Below, piece by piece: positions 31,401-43,390 of a stretch of DNA of 64,000 nt. Under the pieces are notes generated by a model. It was not told where the DNA came from. It did no database searches and saw only the letters and a list, made by a program, of their open reading frames with translations. The stretch lies in assembly GCA_024734495.1 (NCBI GenBank), contig JALMQS010000099.1, positions 72,849,764 to 72,913,763 on the forward strand. Direction: 5' to 3'. Within the stretch, counting starts at the first letter, position 1; every line of letters starts with the position of its first letter. Position numbers and translations under genes: made by a program. This stretch comes from Forficula auricularia (lineage: Eukaryota > Arthropoda > Insecta > Dermaptera > Forficulidae).

Positions 31401-31845
31401 AATAGTAAAGGTAAGATAAATATTTTCAACTAAACTGAAATAATTCAATTTATACTCTTAAAAATGGACAAATGCTGCTTAATTTCAGCGAGCATATGCG
31501 AAACAGGTGTTTTCAATTTTCCTGTGTGAAAATAAAGCCCTCGTCTCTTTCATCTCTATCCCATATAAATGAACGAATTCCCGAAAAACTATGATGTCAT
31601 CACAAACAAATTCTTGAAACTTTGAATTAATGTCATCCGCAGTTTGCATATCAATTTGATTAAAGGTAAAAAACGAACAACAACAAAAATGTTCCAATTT
31701 CGTGTGAAGTTGCTGCTGGGGCGTAAATGCGTGGGTGTCGGGTCTCCATCCTACGGGTTAATTTGATGTGCGATGCAGATGTAAGCTGAGCTGGGGGATA
31801 AATCAAGTTGGTTGGCCCAATAAGCCTAAAACCAACCCCCTACCC
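31401..31845. other. Higher-complexity stretch, no gene recognised
   Basis: 31690-31840 is GC-richer. The 70-codon minus ORF (31697-31485) has no recognised domain. Confidence 0.3.
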
Positions 31846-32110
31846 CTACCCCCAAAACCCTAAGCTCATAAATTACACTCTAGTCCTCAACAAAACATAA
31901 TCCTATACTTTAATCGACCATCTACTAAGAAGAGAGTAGGTACGTTATACTGACACATTAAGTGATTAGAATTTAATTAAGTGAAGATTTAACCAAAGGG
32001 AGAATTTTTAAAACTCTGATTAAGGGTAGATATTAAAAATAAATAAATAAATATTCATAATTGATTATAATTTCGATTAAATACACCTTCTATCTACTCT
32101 CTATTTATTA
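31846..32110. repeat. Duplicated segment, empty-site copy
   Basis: Inverted paralogue of 28065-28560 lacking the MITE. The single TAA at 31926-31928 marks the pre-insertion site. Confidence 0.88.
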
Positions 32111-32119
32111 GAATTGGTA

Positions 32120-32790
32120 TCGAATCTCTATCTATATTTAACTTACTTAATAATAATCGGCTTGCGCGACGACGCTGACATATTTTTTTTAATTTTAAAA
32201 CTCATTAATAGTTCATGACAAATTAAATTTATTAAAATTAGGAAATTTAAATTATTTTTTTAAAGGCCAATAATAGTTCATGACAAATAAAATCTATCTA
32301 ACAATACTTTATTATAATCGGATTCCCGGACGGCCCCAACGTGATTTTTTTAATTTTCAAACCTACTAATAGTTCGTGACAAATAAAATCTATCAATACT
32401 TATTGTAATCGGCTTGCATGGAGAACTCGACGTGAATTATTTTAATTTTAAAACCCAGTAATAGTTCATGATATATAGAATTTATTAAAACTAGGAATTT
32501 TAAATTATTTTTTAAAACCCACTAATAGTTCATGACAAATAAAATGTATTAAAATTAGGAAATTTAAATGATTATTTTAAAACCTATCTACTAATGGTTT
32601 ATGACAATAAAATTTATAAAAATTAGGAAATTTAAATTATTTTTTTAAACCCCACTAATAGTTCATGACAAATAAAATCTATCTATACTTATTATAATCG
32701 ACTTGCGCGACGACGTCGACGTGATTTTTTTAATTATAAAACCCAGTAATAGTTCATTTCAAATAAAATTTATTAAAATATATACCAGTG
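32120..32790. repeat. Tandem array of AT dispersed repeat with GC-rich cores
   Basis: About eight units of TTTTAAAACCCACTAATAG, TTCATGACAAATAAAAT and TATTAAAATTAGGAAATTTA. Some units also carry ATACTTATTATAATCGGCTT followed by a CpG-rich core such as GCGCGACGACGTCGACGTG (near 32160, 32325, 32405 and 32700). Scattered units occur at about 1.9, 12.4, 23.4, 27.6, 33.35, 53.94 and 63.77 kb. Confidence 0.85.
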
Positions 32791-33025
32791 GCGTTCGGTA
32801 TATGGATGCTGTGGGCATCCCTAAAATTTCAAAACGTCAATAGTAATTTCATTTCGTGTAATAAAAATCTAATATTAATATTAAAATGTAAAATTAACGA
32901 ACGATTCTGCCTTTAACGATGAATTTTACAAAAAAAGATGCGAAAAATAAAATAAAATTATAAAAATTGAAAGGTTCTTTTTTGGAGAGCATAATCCCTG
33001 GTAGAAATGTCACCGTTCGCCATTG
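32786..33025. mobile_element. hAT-like MITE, degraded duplication
   Basis: CAGTGGCGTTCGGT at the left and CACCGTTCGCCATTG (complement CAATGGCGAACGGTG) at the right. The 8 bp on each side (ATATATAC / ATCTATAG) agree at 6 of 8. Inside, GGATGCTGTGGGCATCCC is near the left end, as in the larger relative at 45114-46108. Confidence 0.6.
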
Positions 33026-34195
33026 ATCTATAGATCTATACTATATGCCGATATGATTTTTTTAATTTTAAAACCCACTAATATGTGGCTTACTTAGATT
33101 CAAGTGCAATACACTTGAAGATTGAGATGATACCTACAAAACGGGGGTCTCTTATTGGTACGGTAGCCCGAAGTGTATCGAATAGTATCATCTCTTTCCC
33201 TACAAGTTGACCTGCGTCCACTCGTCTTGTGTCGTGTACCAATTTTATATGTGCATTTTTATTTTACCCTAACGGCCTACCTCTTGCTTGCCGGCCTTCT
33301 CTCCCACGCTATATATTATATGTGCTACTCCTTCGCTATAAATAGTTAATGACAAATAAAATTAGGAAATTTAAATTATTACTTTAAAATCCACAACGGA
33401 TTCCTAGCCCCCTGGATAGGAAGATATGCCCTACAAAGTTGGGCTTCGCAGCTGGTTCTCCTATTATTTATTTATTTCGATTATTTATTTCGAGGTGATA
33501 AATAATTCAATTAGCAAAGCTTTCACTGATAATGTTTAATTCCAGTCTCTCTCAGCTTCTTGTTTTTTTATCCTGTTAACCCAAAGAGAAGAGAGTAGAG
33601 AAGTGAAGGCGTTAAGCAAATACGACCCCATAACTCGCTTCTAATAATAATCCTCTCTGCTCCAGTTATACTTTACGTACCAAACGGATTCTTTCATCTT
33701 ATTTTTATCTCGAAAGATAATATCGAAATAAATAAAAGAGTGCTCTCTTTCTTTCTTAACTCTTCTTCTTCATCTTTTGATTGTTCCAATCCGATAAGCT
33801 TCTTTTACTTTTAAAAAACGGGGTTAACGCCGATACCATATCAACATCAGTTCTAGTTCGTTGATGGATGGTAAAATCTTGGTATTTAGCGCTTCCATCT
33901 ATGTGTGTGTGTGTGTGTGTGTGTAGGATGCAGGATTAAATAAACGAGGCCACAACTCTCGTGTCCACTGGACATTTGACGTTGCTGTTTACCAGTTTGT
34001 GAATTTAGGTTGATACTTAGCTTAATAATACCACTTTAAATTTTCTCAATACCATTAAGTTAACTTTTAAAAGAACTCTTAAGAATGGGATTGTAGTCAA
34101 TCGATCTACCAGTACCTACATTTAAGATCTTATTAAACGAACAAAAATTTAAGTATAGAAAAGAAAAAAAAATATTGATTGTTTTTAAATATAAA
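33026..34195. other. Mixed; (GT)n microsatellite; no gene
   Basis: 33060-33330 and 33540-34020 are of higher complexity with no recognised gene. (GT)n at 33902-33925. AT dispersed unit at 33340-33400. Confidence 0.35.
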
Positions 34196-34556
34196 AAAAA
34201 ATACAAATATTTTATACAACAATCTTGAACACGTTTATTTTCAAACCAAACGTTTCTCCCTTTCTCAGCAGTAAAAATTTCCAAAAAAAAAAAGAAAAAA
34301 AAAGTTGATTTCACTAAAATTCAGAAAGTAGCCCTAAGAAATTAAATATTTGTATTAAATTATTAATTTATTATTAAATATTTGTATACAATTGTCAATA
34401 TAAAAATATTTAATTTCTTAGGGTTGCTTTCTGAAGCAACTTTTTTTTCTTTTTTTAAACATTTTTACCATTGAGAAAGGGAGAAATTCTCCCGAAACCG
34501 TTTGGTTGGAAAATAAACGTGTTCAAGATTGTTTTATAATAGATTTGTATTTTTTT
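34196..34556. repeat. PLE-type inverted repeat, family B
   Basis: Arms mirror each other: AACAATCTTGAACACGTTTA, CAAACCAAACGTTTCTCCCT, AAAGTAGCCCTAAGAAATTA. The right-arm motif (34471-34503) reads TTGAGAA, A, GGGAGAAATTCTCCC, GAAAC(C)GTT, with an inserted C. The left arm's motif has lost most of stem II. Confidence 0.75.
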
Positions 34557-36385
34557 AATGTATAAGTATATTTATATATAGAGGTGTGTGTCCATCCCCC
34601 CTTCATGACTCACCCCACCCCATTTTCATGAAAAAGTACCCCCCCCCTCCTCCTCACCCACATCCAGTTTCATTACGGGAGTAAAAGCTGGAAAATCGAC
34701 ATGAAGTTTACGAACAACCCAATTTAAACGTGAAAACGAATCTTTTTTCAAATAATAATAATAATTAGCACAGGATATGTGCCATTGGAGAGGTGTGTGA
34801 TAGGGCTAATAACGATAGGGTTTCTTTTTTCAGCAGGGACATGTTAACACTTGAAACGTATTCTGTATTTCAAAAAACATTTCTTTTTATAGGTATATAA
34901 TATTTTCTACAATATTTTAAACCAAATATATATATATAAAAAAATAGACTATTTCATACCAAAAACAACAATCAGAAAAACTTGCTTCATTAGTTTAATA
35001 ATAATAATTACAGGGGTGGCCCCCTAATCTTATGACTTCGTAAATACATTATATGTATTTTATTCATTTCAAAAGAATTTGAAGAGATTTTTATTACCTT
35101 TTGATGAAGTCATAAATTTGGCCGTTTTTATTTTTAGCATATAATGCTAAATTTGCAACAATTTTCAGCCCTCCCACCCCCTCCCCAGAAATTTCAATGA
35201 CGCACCTCTGATATCTATATATCTGAGAATTTTAAATATTTTTATTGATTCATATTTGACGTTTTCGTAAATTAGTTAGTATATAGTATATTTAATGTCC
35301 TAAGAACCCTTACAAATTTTAGGTCTAAAAATATTTTTTTTTGAGTTCACTCAAGAATTTAGAAACTCTTAAAAAATGTAAAAAAAAATTTATTTCTTCG
35401 AAAATTGTTATTTTCTATACGGAAATTGTTTTTATATTAAAAAAAAAAAAAAAAATAGCCGTATATAGAAAATTTCAGCTCAAAATATAAATTTTTAAAA
35501 GGTCGCTCAAGATTTTGAAGATATTTTAGTAAATCATGTTTGACGTTTTCGAGCGACCTTTAAAATATCAATTTTATGGGATTATATCTCAAGAGCGAAA
35601 TTTAACTATAATAACAATGTTAAGATCGGCCAAGAGTGAGTCGGAACTTGCATACCGAGGGTTCCGTATATACCTTACCAAAATATTTGATATTTATGGG
35701 TTCAAAATGTCTATAGAAATAGACTTTAAATTTCTTAGAAAATCACAAGAAGTTGTCATCTATTAGATCCGAGACGTTAAGGATTATTTTTATTATGTCA
35801 GAAGGGTTGTTTCATTTATTTGCCATTCGGTTTTAATTCCCGAAGATTGTCTTCAATTTTCGAATCTATATCCAATGATCATGTGCTCTCGTTTCCCATT
35901 TCTCAATTCCTTATCCCTTTCTTTTTAATTCTCGAATCCTCTACTTAAGAAGCTTAACTAATAAGCATCACCGGTGTGTCTTAATTACGGTGACCAACCT
36001 GCAACCTGCCCGGGTGGGTAATAATAAAAAAATAAAAAAAAGAACTTTAGATAATAATTGACGTAGAGTTAAAAAACTTCGCCTTTGGCTTTCTTTTAAG
36101 TGGGGGGCGGGAGGGGGGGGGATCACGCAAGGCAAGTCAGACACGAAAAGTGCGCTTTTGTATTGCAAGTAAGCAAGCAAGGTAAGGAAGAAGGCATGAC
36201 GACCATCGTGAAGATGATGACGAGGATAATGATGCTGATGGCGATGATGATGACTGAGCGTGTGACTTGCCACTTGCTTCGATAAAAAAATCATCAAACA
36301 CGCGGAATCGATACAAGTTAAACACATTTAGATCAGAATAACATGGAGGAGAGATAGAGAGTACTTTCTCGAAAAGGTTTAGTCA
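34557..36385. other. No gene; poly-C runs and a CGGCCAAG-type repeat scrap
   Basis: 34600-34680 is C-rich. 35628-35680 carries GATCGGCCAAGAGTGAGTCG and then GAGGGTTCCGTA, resembling a common insect dispersed repeat that also shows at 53522-53545. 36195-36255 is GAT-rich. The 119-codon minus ORF (36327-35968) and overlapping ORFs are low-complexity (His/Ser-rich from CAT/TCA repeats) and not credible genes. Confidence 0.4.
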
Positions 36386-36391
36386 GTAATT

Positions 36392-37130
36392 TCTTTTTTT
36401 TTTTTTTTTTTTATGCAATCGAATGCAAGAAGGGGTGCACCAGTAAAGATGTAGCCCCTATGGATCTCGAAAGACCCTTGCATTACCGAAGAGAAGGAAA
36501 GTTGATTAAGAGAGAGGATGTAGACGCAGGTGTCTATGCACCCTGGTTTTGAAGGTTTGAAGATCATAGGTGCTGGGAAAGATAGAGGCTGGGAGAGAGT
36601 TCCAGTTCCTTGAAGTCATGGGGATATATGTATTCGCGAATGAAGTGGTCCGGCACTTTTCCAATTTGACAGCGAAAGAGTGTTGGGAGTCGGCAAAACG
36701 TGTGCTGCGTGCAAAGCATGCTTTGGGGGAATTATTGATTTTATCTCGTCAGAGCACCTGCCGTGATAGTATCTATAGAAAAGGGAAAGGGCAGAGACAT
36801 CTCTTCGATGAGCTAGCGAGTCGAGGGAGTCGGTGAGGGTAGAATCGTCAATTAGCCTGACGGCTCGTTTCTGAATTGCATCAAGGGTAGCAAGAGAATA
36901 TTTTGAGGCTCCTCTCCATAGATGAGAGCCGTATTCGAGACAGGGGCGGATTTGGGCCTTGTAGATGGTGAGAAGTTGTGGGGGTTTGTAAAATCGCTTG
37001 GACCTGAATAAGAAGCCAATCTTCCTTGCTGCAGATTTCGCCACAGAGGAGATGTGTTCATTCCAAGACAGGTCAGATGCGACAGAGACGCCCAACATGG
37101 ATAGGCTGTCACACATTTTCAGGGTATTCT
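36392..37130 (-). pseudogene. Jockey-like non-LTR retrotransposon, 3' fragment (copy J2)
   Basis: Poly-T at 36392-36411 is the poly-A tail. The minus-strand frame 37116-36616 (166 codons) begins LGVSVASDLSWNEHISSV, continues as in J1 (RSKRFYKPPQLLTIYKAQIR, LDAIQKRAVRLIDDS, SALSLFYRYYHGRCSDEIKS, IIPPKHAL) and then leaves frame. The original ending TYIPMTSRNWNSLPASIFPS, TYDLQTFKTRVHRH is readable in the next frame at about 36650-36540. This is the thumb/C-terminal region after the RT catalytic core. 5'-truncated at about 37130, which removes endonuclease and catalytic motifs. Confidence 0.92.
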
Positions 37131-37165
37131 ATCAGATATGTAGCTCTTTCTTTCATTATCTAGAA

Positions 37166-37420
37166 CAGGGCTGTCCAATTCGTGGCCCAGCACAGCAATG
37201 AATGCGGCCCGACATAAAATTATAAACTTCTTTAAAACATTGAGATTTTTATGTTACTGGAAAACATATCTGATACAATTGAAGAGTTGTAAATCAAAAG
37301 GGTCTATATGCCAAAAATGTTGTTTCTAGGAAATTAGATTTAAACAATATTATTCCAGGAGTCAGGTTGGCACGCCTTCTTCTAATCAGGATGACGTGGC
37401 ATACATATTGGCAGTTTTTA
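37166..37420. mobile_element. hAT-like terminus, fragment
   Basis: CAGGGCTGTCCAATTCGTGG then CCC ... GCGGCCCGACAT resembles the CAGGG-type ends of hAT transposons. No matching opposite terminus is found, so it is a truncated copy. Confidence 0.4.
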
Positions 37421-38202
37421 TTGCATAATCTTTAATTATGATTAAGGTGACCATTTTTACCCTGTATGGTCAAGTAGTGTATAATCGTGCAATGAAAAAG
37501 TGTCTAGGTACTCACATTTCCACCATCTATCCGTACCCGACCACCGTGGGATCCCCACTACCCCATTATCGAATTGATTGATAATGAATTTCTGTGAGCT
37601 TTAAAAGGTTTACTGTTTAAGAATGTAGGAATAAATAGAATAGATAAGAGAAAGCTAGGTATGTGGGGGAGGGTTGGTAATACAGAATTTCGCATTCGGG
37701 TTCAATTCCCGAAGGGGTTAAACAACCTTTCTAAAATAATAAAAAATAATCCATATCTAGTAGTGTACTATCTCTCTTGAATTTCGAAAGTGATTTTAGG
37801 AGTTTGACAAGGAAATAAAGAAAATGTTACAGTCTAAGTTTAGGTACATTGTTGCTAAATTAGTGTCATTTTGTTTTAGAAAAATTGTAGCATGTAGCTC
37901 AAGTATTAATTTCATATCTTTTTATTCGATAACTTTTAGAGAAAACTATATAAAATGGTGGTCAAATACGCGAGGATAAAAATAAGCAGAGACGCAGGTT
38001 GTGTTTCAATGACTGTCCCCGCAAATCGAGAAAGAATGGTCACCTTTATTATGATAACAGGCACATTGTTTTGTTGATCACCAACTAGTTTTATATACAT
38101 TAGGGTTATATTAATACATATTAAAAAATGAGCTGATGTAGACATACACACGGGCCCTCATAATTATTTACGAAAGAACTAGCATCCTTTCTTAATTGTA
38201 TG
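37421..38202. other. No gene; SINE-like T-arm scrap
   Basis: 37694-37722 reads CATTCGGGTTCAATTCCCGA then AGGGG, which resembles a tRNA T arm with B box; similar text lies at 35822-35845. No full element. Confidence 0.35.
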
Positions 38203-38490
38203 TCCATTCTTCTTCTTCGAGTGCCTACCCGAAACGGGTGTCGGCTCCTCTCCACATATACCTGTGCTGAGTGCGTTTTAGTTGCTTTTACACAGATATA
38301 TGACCTACTTTTTAACGCCGGTTCCGAACGGCTAATTTGGAGAGGTGACTAGGCAATTATACTCTGGTAGGTTGCCATTACTTTCCAAGAGGAGGCGACT
38401 GCAAATATCTATCTGCCGAGACTCGGTCTCGAACCAGCGATCTCCGAGTCAGCGACCCGACACTCTATCCACTGACCCACAGTCACCTCG
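38203..38490 (-). mobile_element. tRNA-derived SINE
   Basis: Minus strand: A-box-like GTGGGTCAGTGGATAGAGTG and B box GGTTCGAGACCG about 50 bp apart (38480-38414), then a body with GCAGTCGCCTCCTCTTGG, GTAATGGCAACCTACCAGAG and CGACACCCGTTTCGGG, and a GAAGAAGAAGAATGG tail at 38204-38218. The tRNA-like head, unrelated body and simple tail fit a SINE. No clear target duplication was found. Confidence 0.7.
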
Positions 38491-39899
38491 TATCTCCATT
38501 AGCAATTAATAATACCTCGTTTCAATTAAAAGACTATTCAATTAGAAAGCTTTCTTCGAATTTTTTTGAAAATTTCATATTTGAACCCATTCCTTAATTT
38601 TAGGTCATTTTCAATTTTACTTAGTGAGTCGTTTTAATACGATCTTATAGGGTGCATATGCGAAATTTCGTACAAATCGGTCAAAGGGTCTAAGACTTAT
38701 ATTAAAAGTTTTATTTTTTTTGATCCTTCCCCCCAATTTTGCCTCCCAAAAAAACAATAATAACTCTATTTTTTATTATCGATCTCTTTTAGACTAAATT
38801 CCAATTTTCTATTGTATTTTTTTTTTTTTGAAAATTGATATTTTTAATTTTTTAAAAGCCCCCACTTTAATTTTTGGTTCGATTTCAACTAAAATCTAAT
38901 CAGATTTTAATTTCAATATAAAGAATCTACATATGAAATTTCGTTTTGATATTCATACAAGTTTTTTAATTGGTGACGTATACTAACTAACAGCCTTTTT
39001 TTATACAAAATAATTAATATTTGTAAAATATAATTTTTTCTATGTTCATTCATTAGAGCTATTTTGTAGACCGAGTTTTTGTCAATTTTTTTTTTTATCA
39101 AAATAGTTTATGCCGTTTTTGAGATATTTCAAAAAAAACAACACTTTTTTCATGCACGATTACAAGTAAAAAACTTACCTTAGGTTATATAAATGTAAAA
39201 AAAATTCTTATATATATTTATTTATTTAGATTTTTTTTTTTTACAATCCAATAACATTTTGATCCTCTTTTAATTAGCTCTCAACTTTGTTCTCCCTATA
39301 AATGATCTATTATTCAATTTTGACAGGGTAAAGACGATCATCCACCCTATTACACGCTATTTCGCTCTCCCTTCAGAACTTTGCCTCCCAGAAAAAATCC
39401 TTCCTCTCGTTCTTGTGCTGGTATTTATAATCTACCAAAGATACTATAAATATATATATTTAGTAGATAATGATAAAAATGAGAAATGGCCTGTGATAAT
39501 TTCTCCCTTTTACTGGATATTTATTTATAGAGAGAACAAATTTCAGAAAAGAAGCCGGTGGAAAAGACACACTCGCTCGCTTCCTTAAAATAGTAATAAA
39601 TTATATTAATTGCTCTACTAGTTGAGTTAGTACGCCCTAAAGACGTGTCTATATTTTAGCTATTTGTCAGCAGAAGAATTTGTTCTCCCAAGGGAGCTGG
39701 CTCATTTAATGAATAAAAGGTGCCTTGTTAATCTGAATCTGAGGATGTCATTTAAAGGCCTGTAAATTTTCAATTCTCTATATCGTCGGCTTAGAGTGTA
39801 AACCTGCTAACTGCCCTAACTCCATTTTTTATCATATATGACATATTAATACCGTTCAAAAGAAAAAGAGATGCAGAATCGTCCAAGTAAAACTGCTAC
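38491..39899. other. AT-rich; no gene
   Basis: 38580-39180 resembles the text after the 61.3-kb tandem array (CACCAAAATCTAATCAG-like and TTTTTGAGATATTTC, then CATGCACGATTACAA near 39155 and 62045), so a further dispersed repeat family is likely. 39340-39800 is of higher complexity. Nothing codes. Confidence 0.35.
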
Positions 39900-40222
39900 T
39901 TTTTTTTTTTTTTTAATGAAAATTGTGAGAGAAGGAGTTACACCAAAAAGGTGTATCCCCTAAAGGCCTGGGTTGGCCCCTCCATCGTGAAAAGAAGAAG
40001 AAGAAATTTTATGGGCTGGGCAGGGGTCGAATGTATCTGTGGATACGGGTCTTAAACAGCTGAAGATTATAAGTCGCGGGAAAGATGGTGCCAAGGATCG
40101 AGTTCCAGTCTCTGGAAGTCATAGGGATAATAGCGTTGGCGAAAGCGCTTGTTCGATTTTTATCCAATTTGACAGCGAAGGGGTGCTGAGCATTCGAAAA
40201 CCGCGTGTTTCTCGTAAACTTA
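39900..40222 (-). pseudogene. Jockey-like non-LTR retrotransposon, short 3' fragment (copy J3)
   Basis: Poly-T at 39899-39914 marks the tail. The minus strand encodes the extreme C-terminus (SRDWNSILGTIFPATY-like, with LQLFKTRIHRYI) and the 3' UTR shared with J5 at 55806-56460. 5'-truncated at about 40222. The 75-codon plus ORF over it is an antisense shadow. Confidence 0.8.
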
Positions 40223-40369
40223 AAATTACGATCGTAAGTTGTAGAAAAAAAAAATGTGAAAAATAATTTCTTTCCATAACAACAATATTAAATTTTGTTT
40301 GTTTTTTCACTGCGCTGTAAAATTTCCTTGTTGTTGAAAAAATAATAGGTATTGATTGTTTTACATATA

Positions 40370-41748
40370 GTCCAGTCAAATTATGTTTTTATAAGGAAAG
40401 TTTTGGGGGTAATTCTGATTTTTTGCATATATATGTTTTTTGGAGCGCTGAATCCAAATCTGAGGTCTCCCACCAAAATTTTTTGACGCAACATTGTAGA
40501 AAATGCAATAAAATGTGAAAATTTCTATTTGTTGGCGGTTTTTCGCTTATAACTCGAAAACTATGAACTTTTCGTAAATAACCTTCCTGTTCGAAATGAA
40601 AGTTCATAAAATTTCCTACTAATTTCATTGTTTAGGTTTTTGTCCGAACAACCGTTTGGACTCAAGCGCAAAATCCAAGTTTTCGACCTAGACAGCCCCC
40701 CCCCCCCCCCCCCGGATCACCCAAAAACTCGCACTTTTTTCGATATTTTCCCATTTTGACCATGAAGGAGCACATTTTCGACAAAGACCACTCTATACAT
40801 TTTTAAACTAGATTAAATTTGCTACAATTCAAACAAAGTTTCATCTTAATTGGATAATGTTAACCCGTGATGTAATGAGGTTGAAATTTTGAAAAACTGC
40901 ATTTTTTGCAAAAAATCTCAATTTTTTCTTCATAAAATGGAAAGCACTCATCCTAGATTTTTAATTCTTGTCTCATTCTCTAGAAGATTTTGTTGACTTA
41001 ACGTTTCTTGGACCACTTTTTTGTTAAAACTCTTAGATTTATAGATATCCAGCATTTTCATATCTTAATCCTCAGAAGTGTCATGGAAAATGCTAGATAT
41101 CTATAAATCTAAGAGTTTTAACAAAAAAGTAGTCCAAGTAAACGTTCAAGTAAATAAAATCTTCTAGAGAATAAGATAAGAATCAAGTTTCTAGGATGAG
41201 TGCTTTTCATTTTATGAAGGAAAATTGTGATTTTTTGTAAAAAAAAATGTAGTTTTTCAAAGCTTCAACCTCTTTGAGGCACTGGCTACCATTATCCAAT
41301 TAAGATGAAACTTTGTTTGAATTGTAGCAAATTTAATCTAGTTTAAAAATGTATAGAGTGGTCTTTGTTGAAAACGTGCTTCTTCATGGTCAAAATGGGA
41401 AAACATCGAAAAAAGTGCGAGTTTTTGGGTGATCCGGGGAGGGGGGCTGCCTAGGTCGAAAACTTGGATTTTGCTCTTGAGCCCGAACGGTTGGTCGGAG
41501 AAAAAAAACCTAAATATTGAAATTTGTAGGTTATTTACGAAAAGTTGATAGTTTACGAGTTATAAGCGAAAAACAGCCAAAAATGAAAATTTTCACATTT
41601 TTTTGCATTTTCTACAATGTTTTGTCACGAGATTTTGGTGGGCGACCTCAGATTTGGATTTAGCGACCCAAAATACATAGAGTATGCAAAAAATCAGAAC
41701 TACCCCAAACTTATCCCATAGGCTCATTTGAGCACAATTTGACTGGAC
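40370..41748. mobile_element. Foldback element with ~690-bp terminal inverted repeats (family F1, long copy)
   Basis: Ends GTCCAGTCAAATTATG and CACAATTTGACTGGAC are flanked by TA on both sides (40368-40369, 41749-41750). The arms 40370-41062 and 41088-41748 are nearly complementary throughout (TATAGAGTGGTCTTTGT, CTTTGTTTGAATTGTAGCAA, ATTATCCAATTAAGATGAAA). The loop is ~25 bp. No ORF above 79 codons. A TA duplication is compatible with Tc1/mariner-type insertion, but the superfamily is undetermined. Confidence 0.85.
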
Positions 41749-41750
41749 TA

Positions 41751-42143
41751 GTTAGTATAGTACAAATAAATAAATACCTATATTTTATAGAACAGTCTAG
41801 AGACATTTACACATACAGACGTATCAGGAGAATGCTCCATTTATTAATAGAAAATCATTATTCTTTATTCCTCGTATTGTATAATTTCTTTGTGTTCAAT
41901 AATAATTGTAATTGCATATGTATGATTTAAATAAAATTTCTACTTAGTTTCTAGATCGTTCTATAAAAAAATGTCTATTTATTTTTATACCTACATTAAA
42001 CAATTTTTTTCAATTTATTTATATATTCTCTATCCTTACCCTGCTCGGGTTTTGGATTCTTACATTTTTACTCTTTTTACTTTGCTTAGTTAATAAATAA
42101 ATATAGATCTATGCATAATATTTTTTTAGAGACAATTGTTAAA
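41751..42143. other. AT-rich, no gene
   Basis: 41795-41850 has CAGTCTAGAGACATTTACAC and CAGACGTATCAGGAGAATGC, a likely decayed PLE terminal repeat. Nothing else. Confidence 0.3.
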
Positions 42144-42968
42144 TCTACTCTTATTAAACGAGCAAAAATTGTATATTTATTTATTTGTTTGTATATATAT
42201 TTGTATCTTAGTTCTATTTTGAAAACGGCTTTACCGATTTTGATGAAATTCACGGGTTAGGGGGTTTTTGGGGTGACAATTCGATCTGTCACGGTCTCAT
42301 CTTCGACAAAATTGTTTTTGATGGGTTTTTTCGTAATCAAATTAATTATTCTCAGGTAGACAAATCCCATTCTTAGGGTTTTAAAAAAGGTTTCCCTTTT
42401 CCTTTTGTACCCAGGCAGACAATGGGTCGGGTTAATCCTTTATTCTCAAAGGCCTTGAAGAAGTATTGTGATTGTGGATTTTAACATATTTTGTTCTCCC
42501 TAAACGTTAGAAATATTAATAAACGTTTTATAATTGTTTTTATAAAGAACTTTATTTATTTAATAGAATAAAAAATAATCAAGAATTTATTTAAAAATAT
42601 ATTTCGCATAAGCAGGTCTCAATTTTCTGAAAAAACAACACATTTTGATAGGTTTTATTTATTAACAATTGGATGAATAAAAATGAATCATATGGTTGAA
42701 TCAAAACAGGTACAGGAGCTGGTGTGCAGTGGTGGGTGATCCGGGGGTAGGGCGAGGTTTCGGGGGTGGGGTCGAGCGGGGTGGAGGTGGGGGGGGGGGG
42801 GGGGGTACAGTGGGCGAATATTATATATTTTTTAATTTGAAAACGGCTCTCAAATAAAAAAACGACCTTTTTATCAGAATTTTAAATTAATTTAAAAATA
42901 ATATTAAAATAAAGCTTTTAACTGAAGGAAGAAGTTACCGAGCATCGCTCGGTGCCTCCAGGTACTAA
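42144..42968 (+). mobile_element. Non-autonomous Helitron, ~820 bp (copy 1), with G-rich block
   Basis: 5' A|TCTACTCTTATTAAACGAGC. 3' hairpin ACCGAGC-ATC-GCTCGGT (42937-42953), 11 nt, CTAA at 42965-42968. The interior contains a strongly G-skewed segment (42715-42810) ending in a G17-type run. It is the same family as 48682-49497, 62865-63722 and the minus-strand piece 54140-54437. No ORF. The base after CTAA is G here rather than the usual T. Confidence 0.82.
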
Positions 42969-43390
42969 GTAAAAACAAGCATATAAACAAATATTAGATT
43001 TTATTTATTGGCAACGTTTCTAAATGAAGGTATTATAATAACTAAAATAAAAGGAATTTAGATTTAACATCAAATTCTTACTCAAGTGAAATGTTTACAT
43101 GATATACATATATTATTTAAAATATGTAAATATTATTAGTAAAAAATGACTTGATGGATCCATGAATAACAACTTAATCTGACAAATATACATTCAATCT
43201 AAAATTTGTGATGCCGTTTTTTTTGAAAACTGAAATCTTGTTTTGAAATTTAATTACGTATTTTCTTTTGATTTACATATTATTTTGTTATCAAATTAAA
43301 ATTCTTCAATTCTATTAAATTTGAATTATTATTACCTACTCGGATATCATAAAGGCTTCATTCAGAGACATTATATAGACAATATATAGA
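42969..43390. other. AT-rich, no gene
   Basis: Nothing recognised. Confidence 0.3.

Noticed and set aside
35968..36327. 119-codon minus-strand ORF and overlapping ORFs
   Set aside because: Composition is dominated by His/Ser runs from CAT/TCA-rich DNA, several frames are open at once, and no domain or signal pattern is credible.
37166..37420. Complete hAT element
   Set aside because: Only one CAGGG-type end is visible and no matching opposite end or 8-bp duplication is found.
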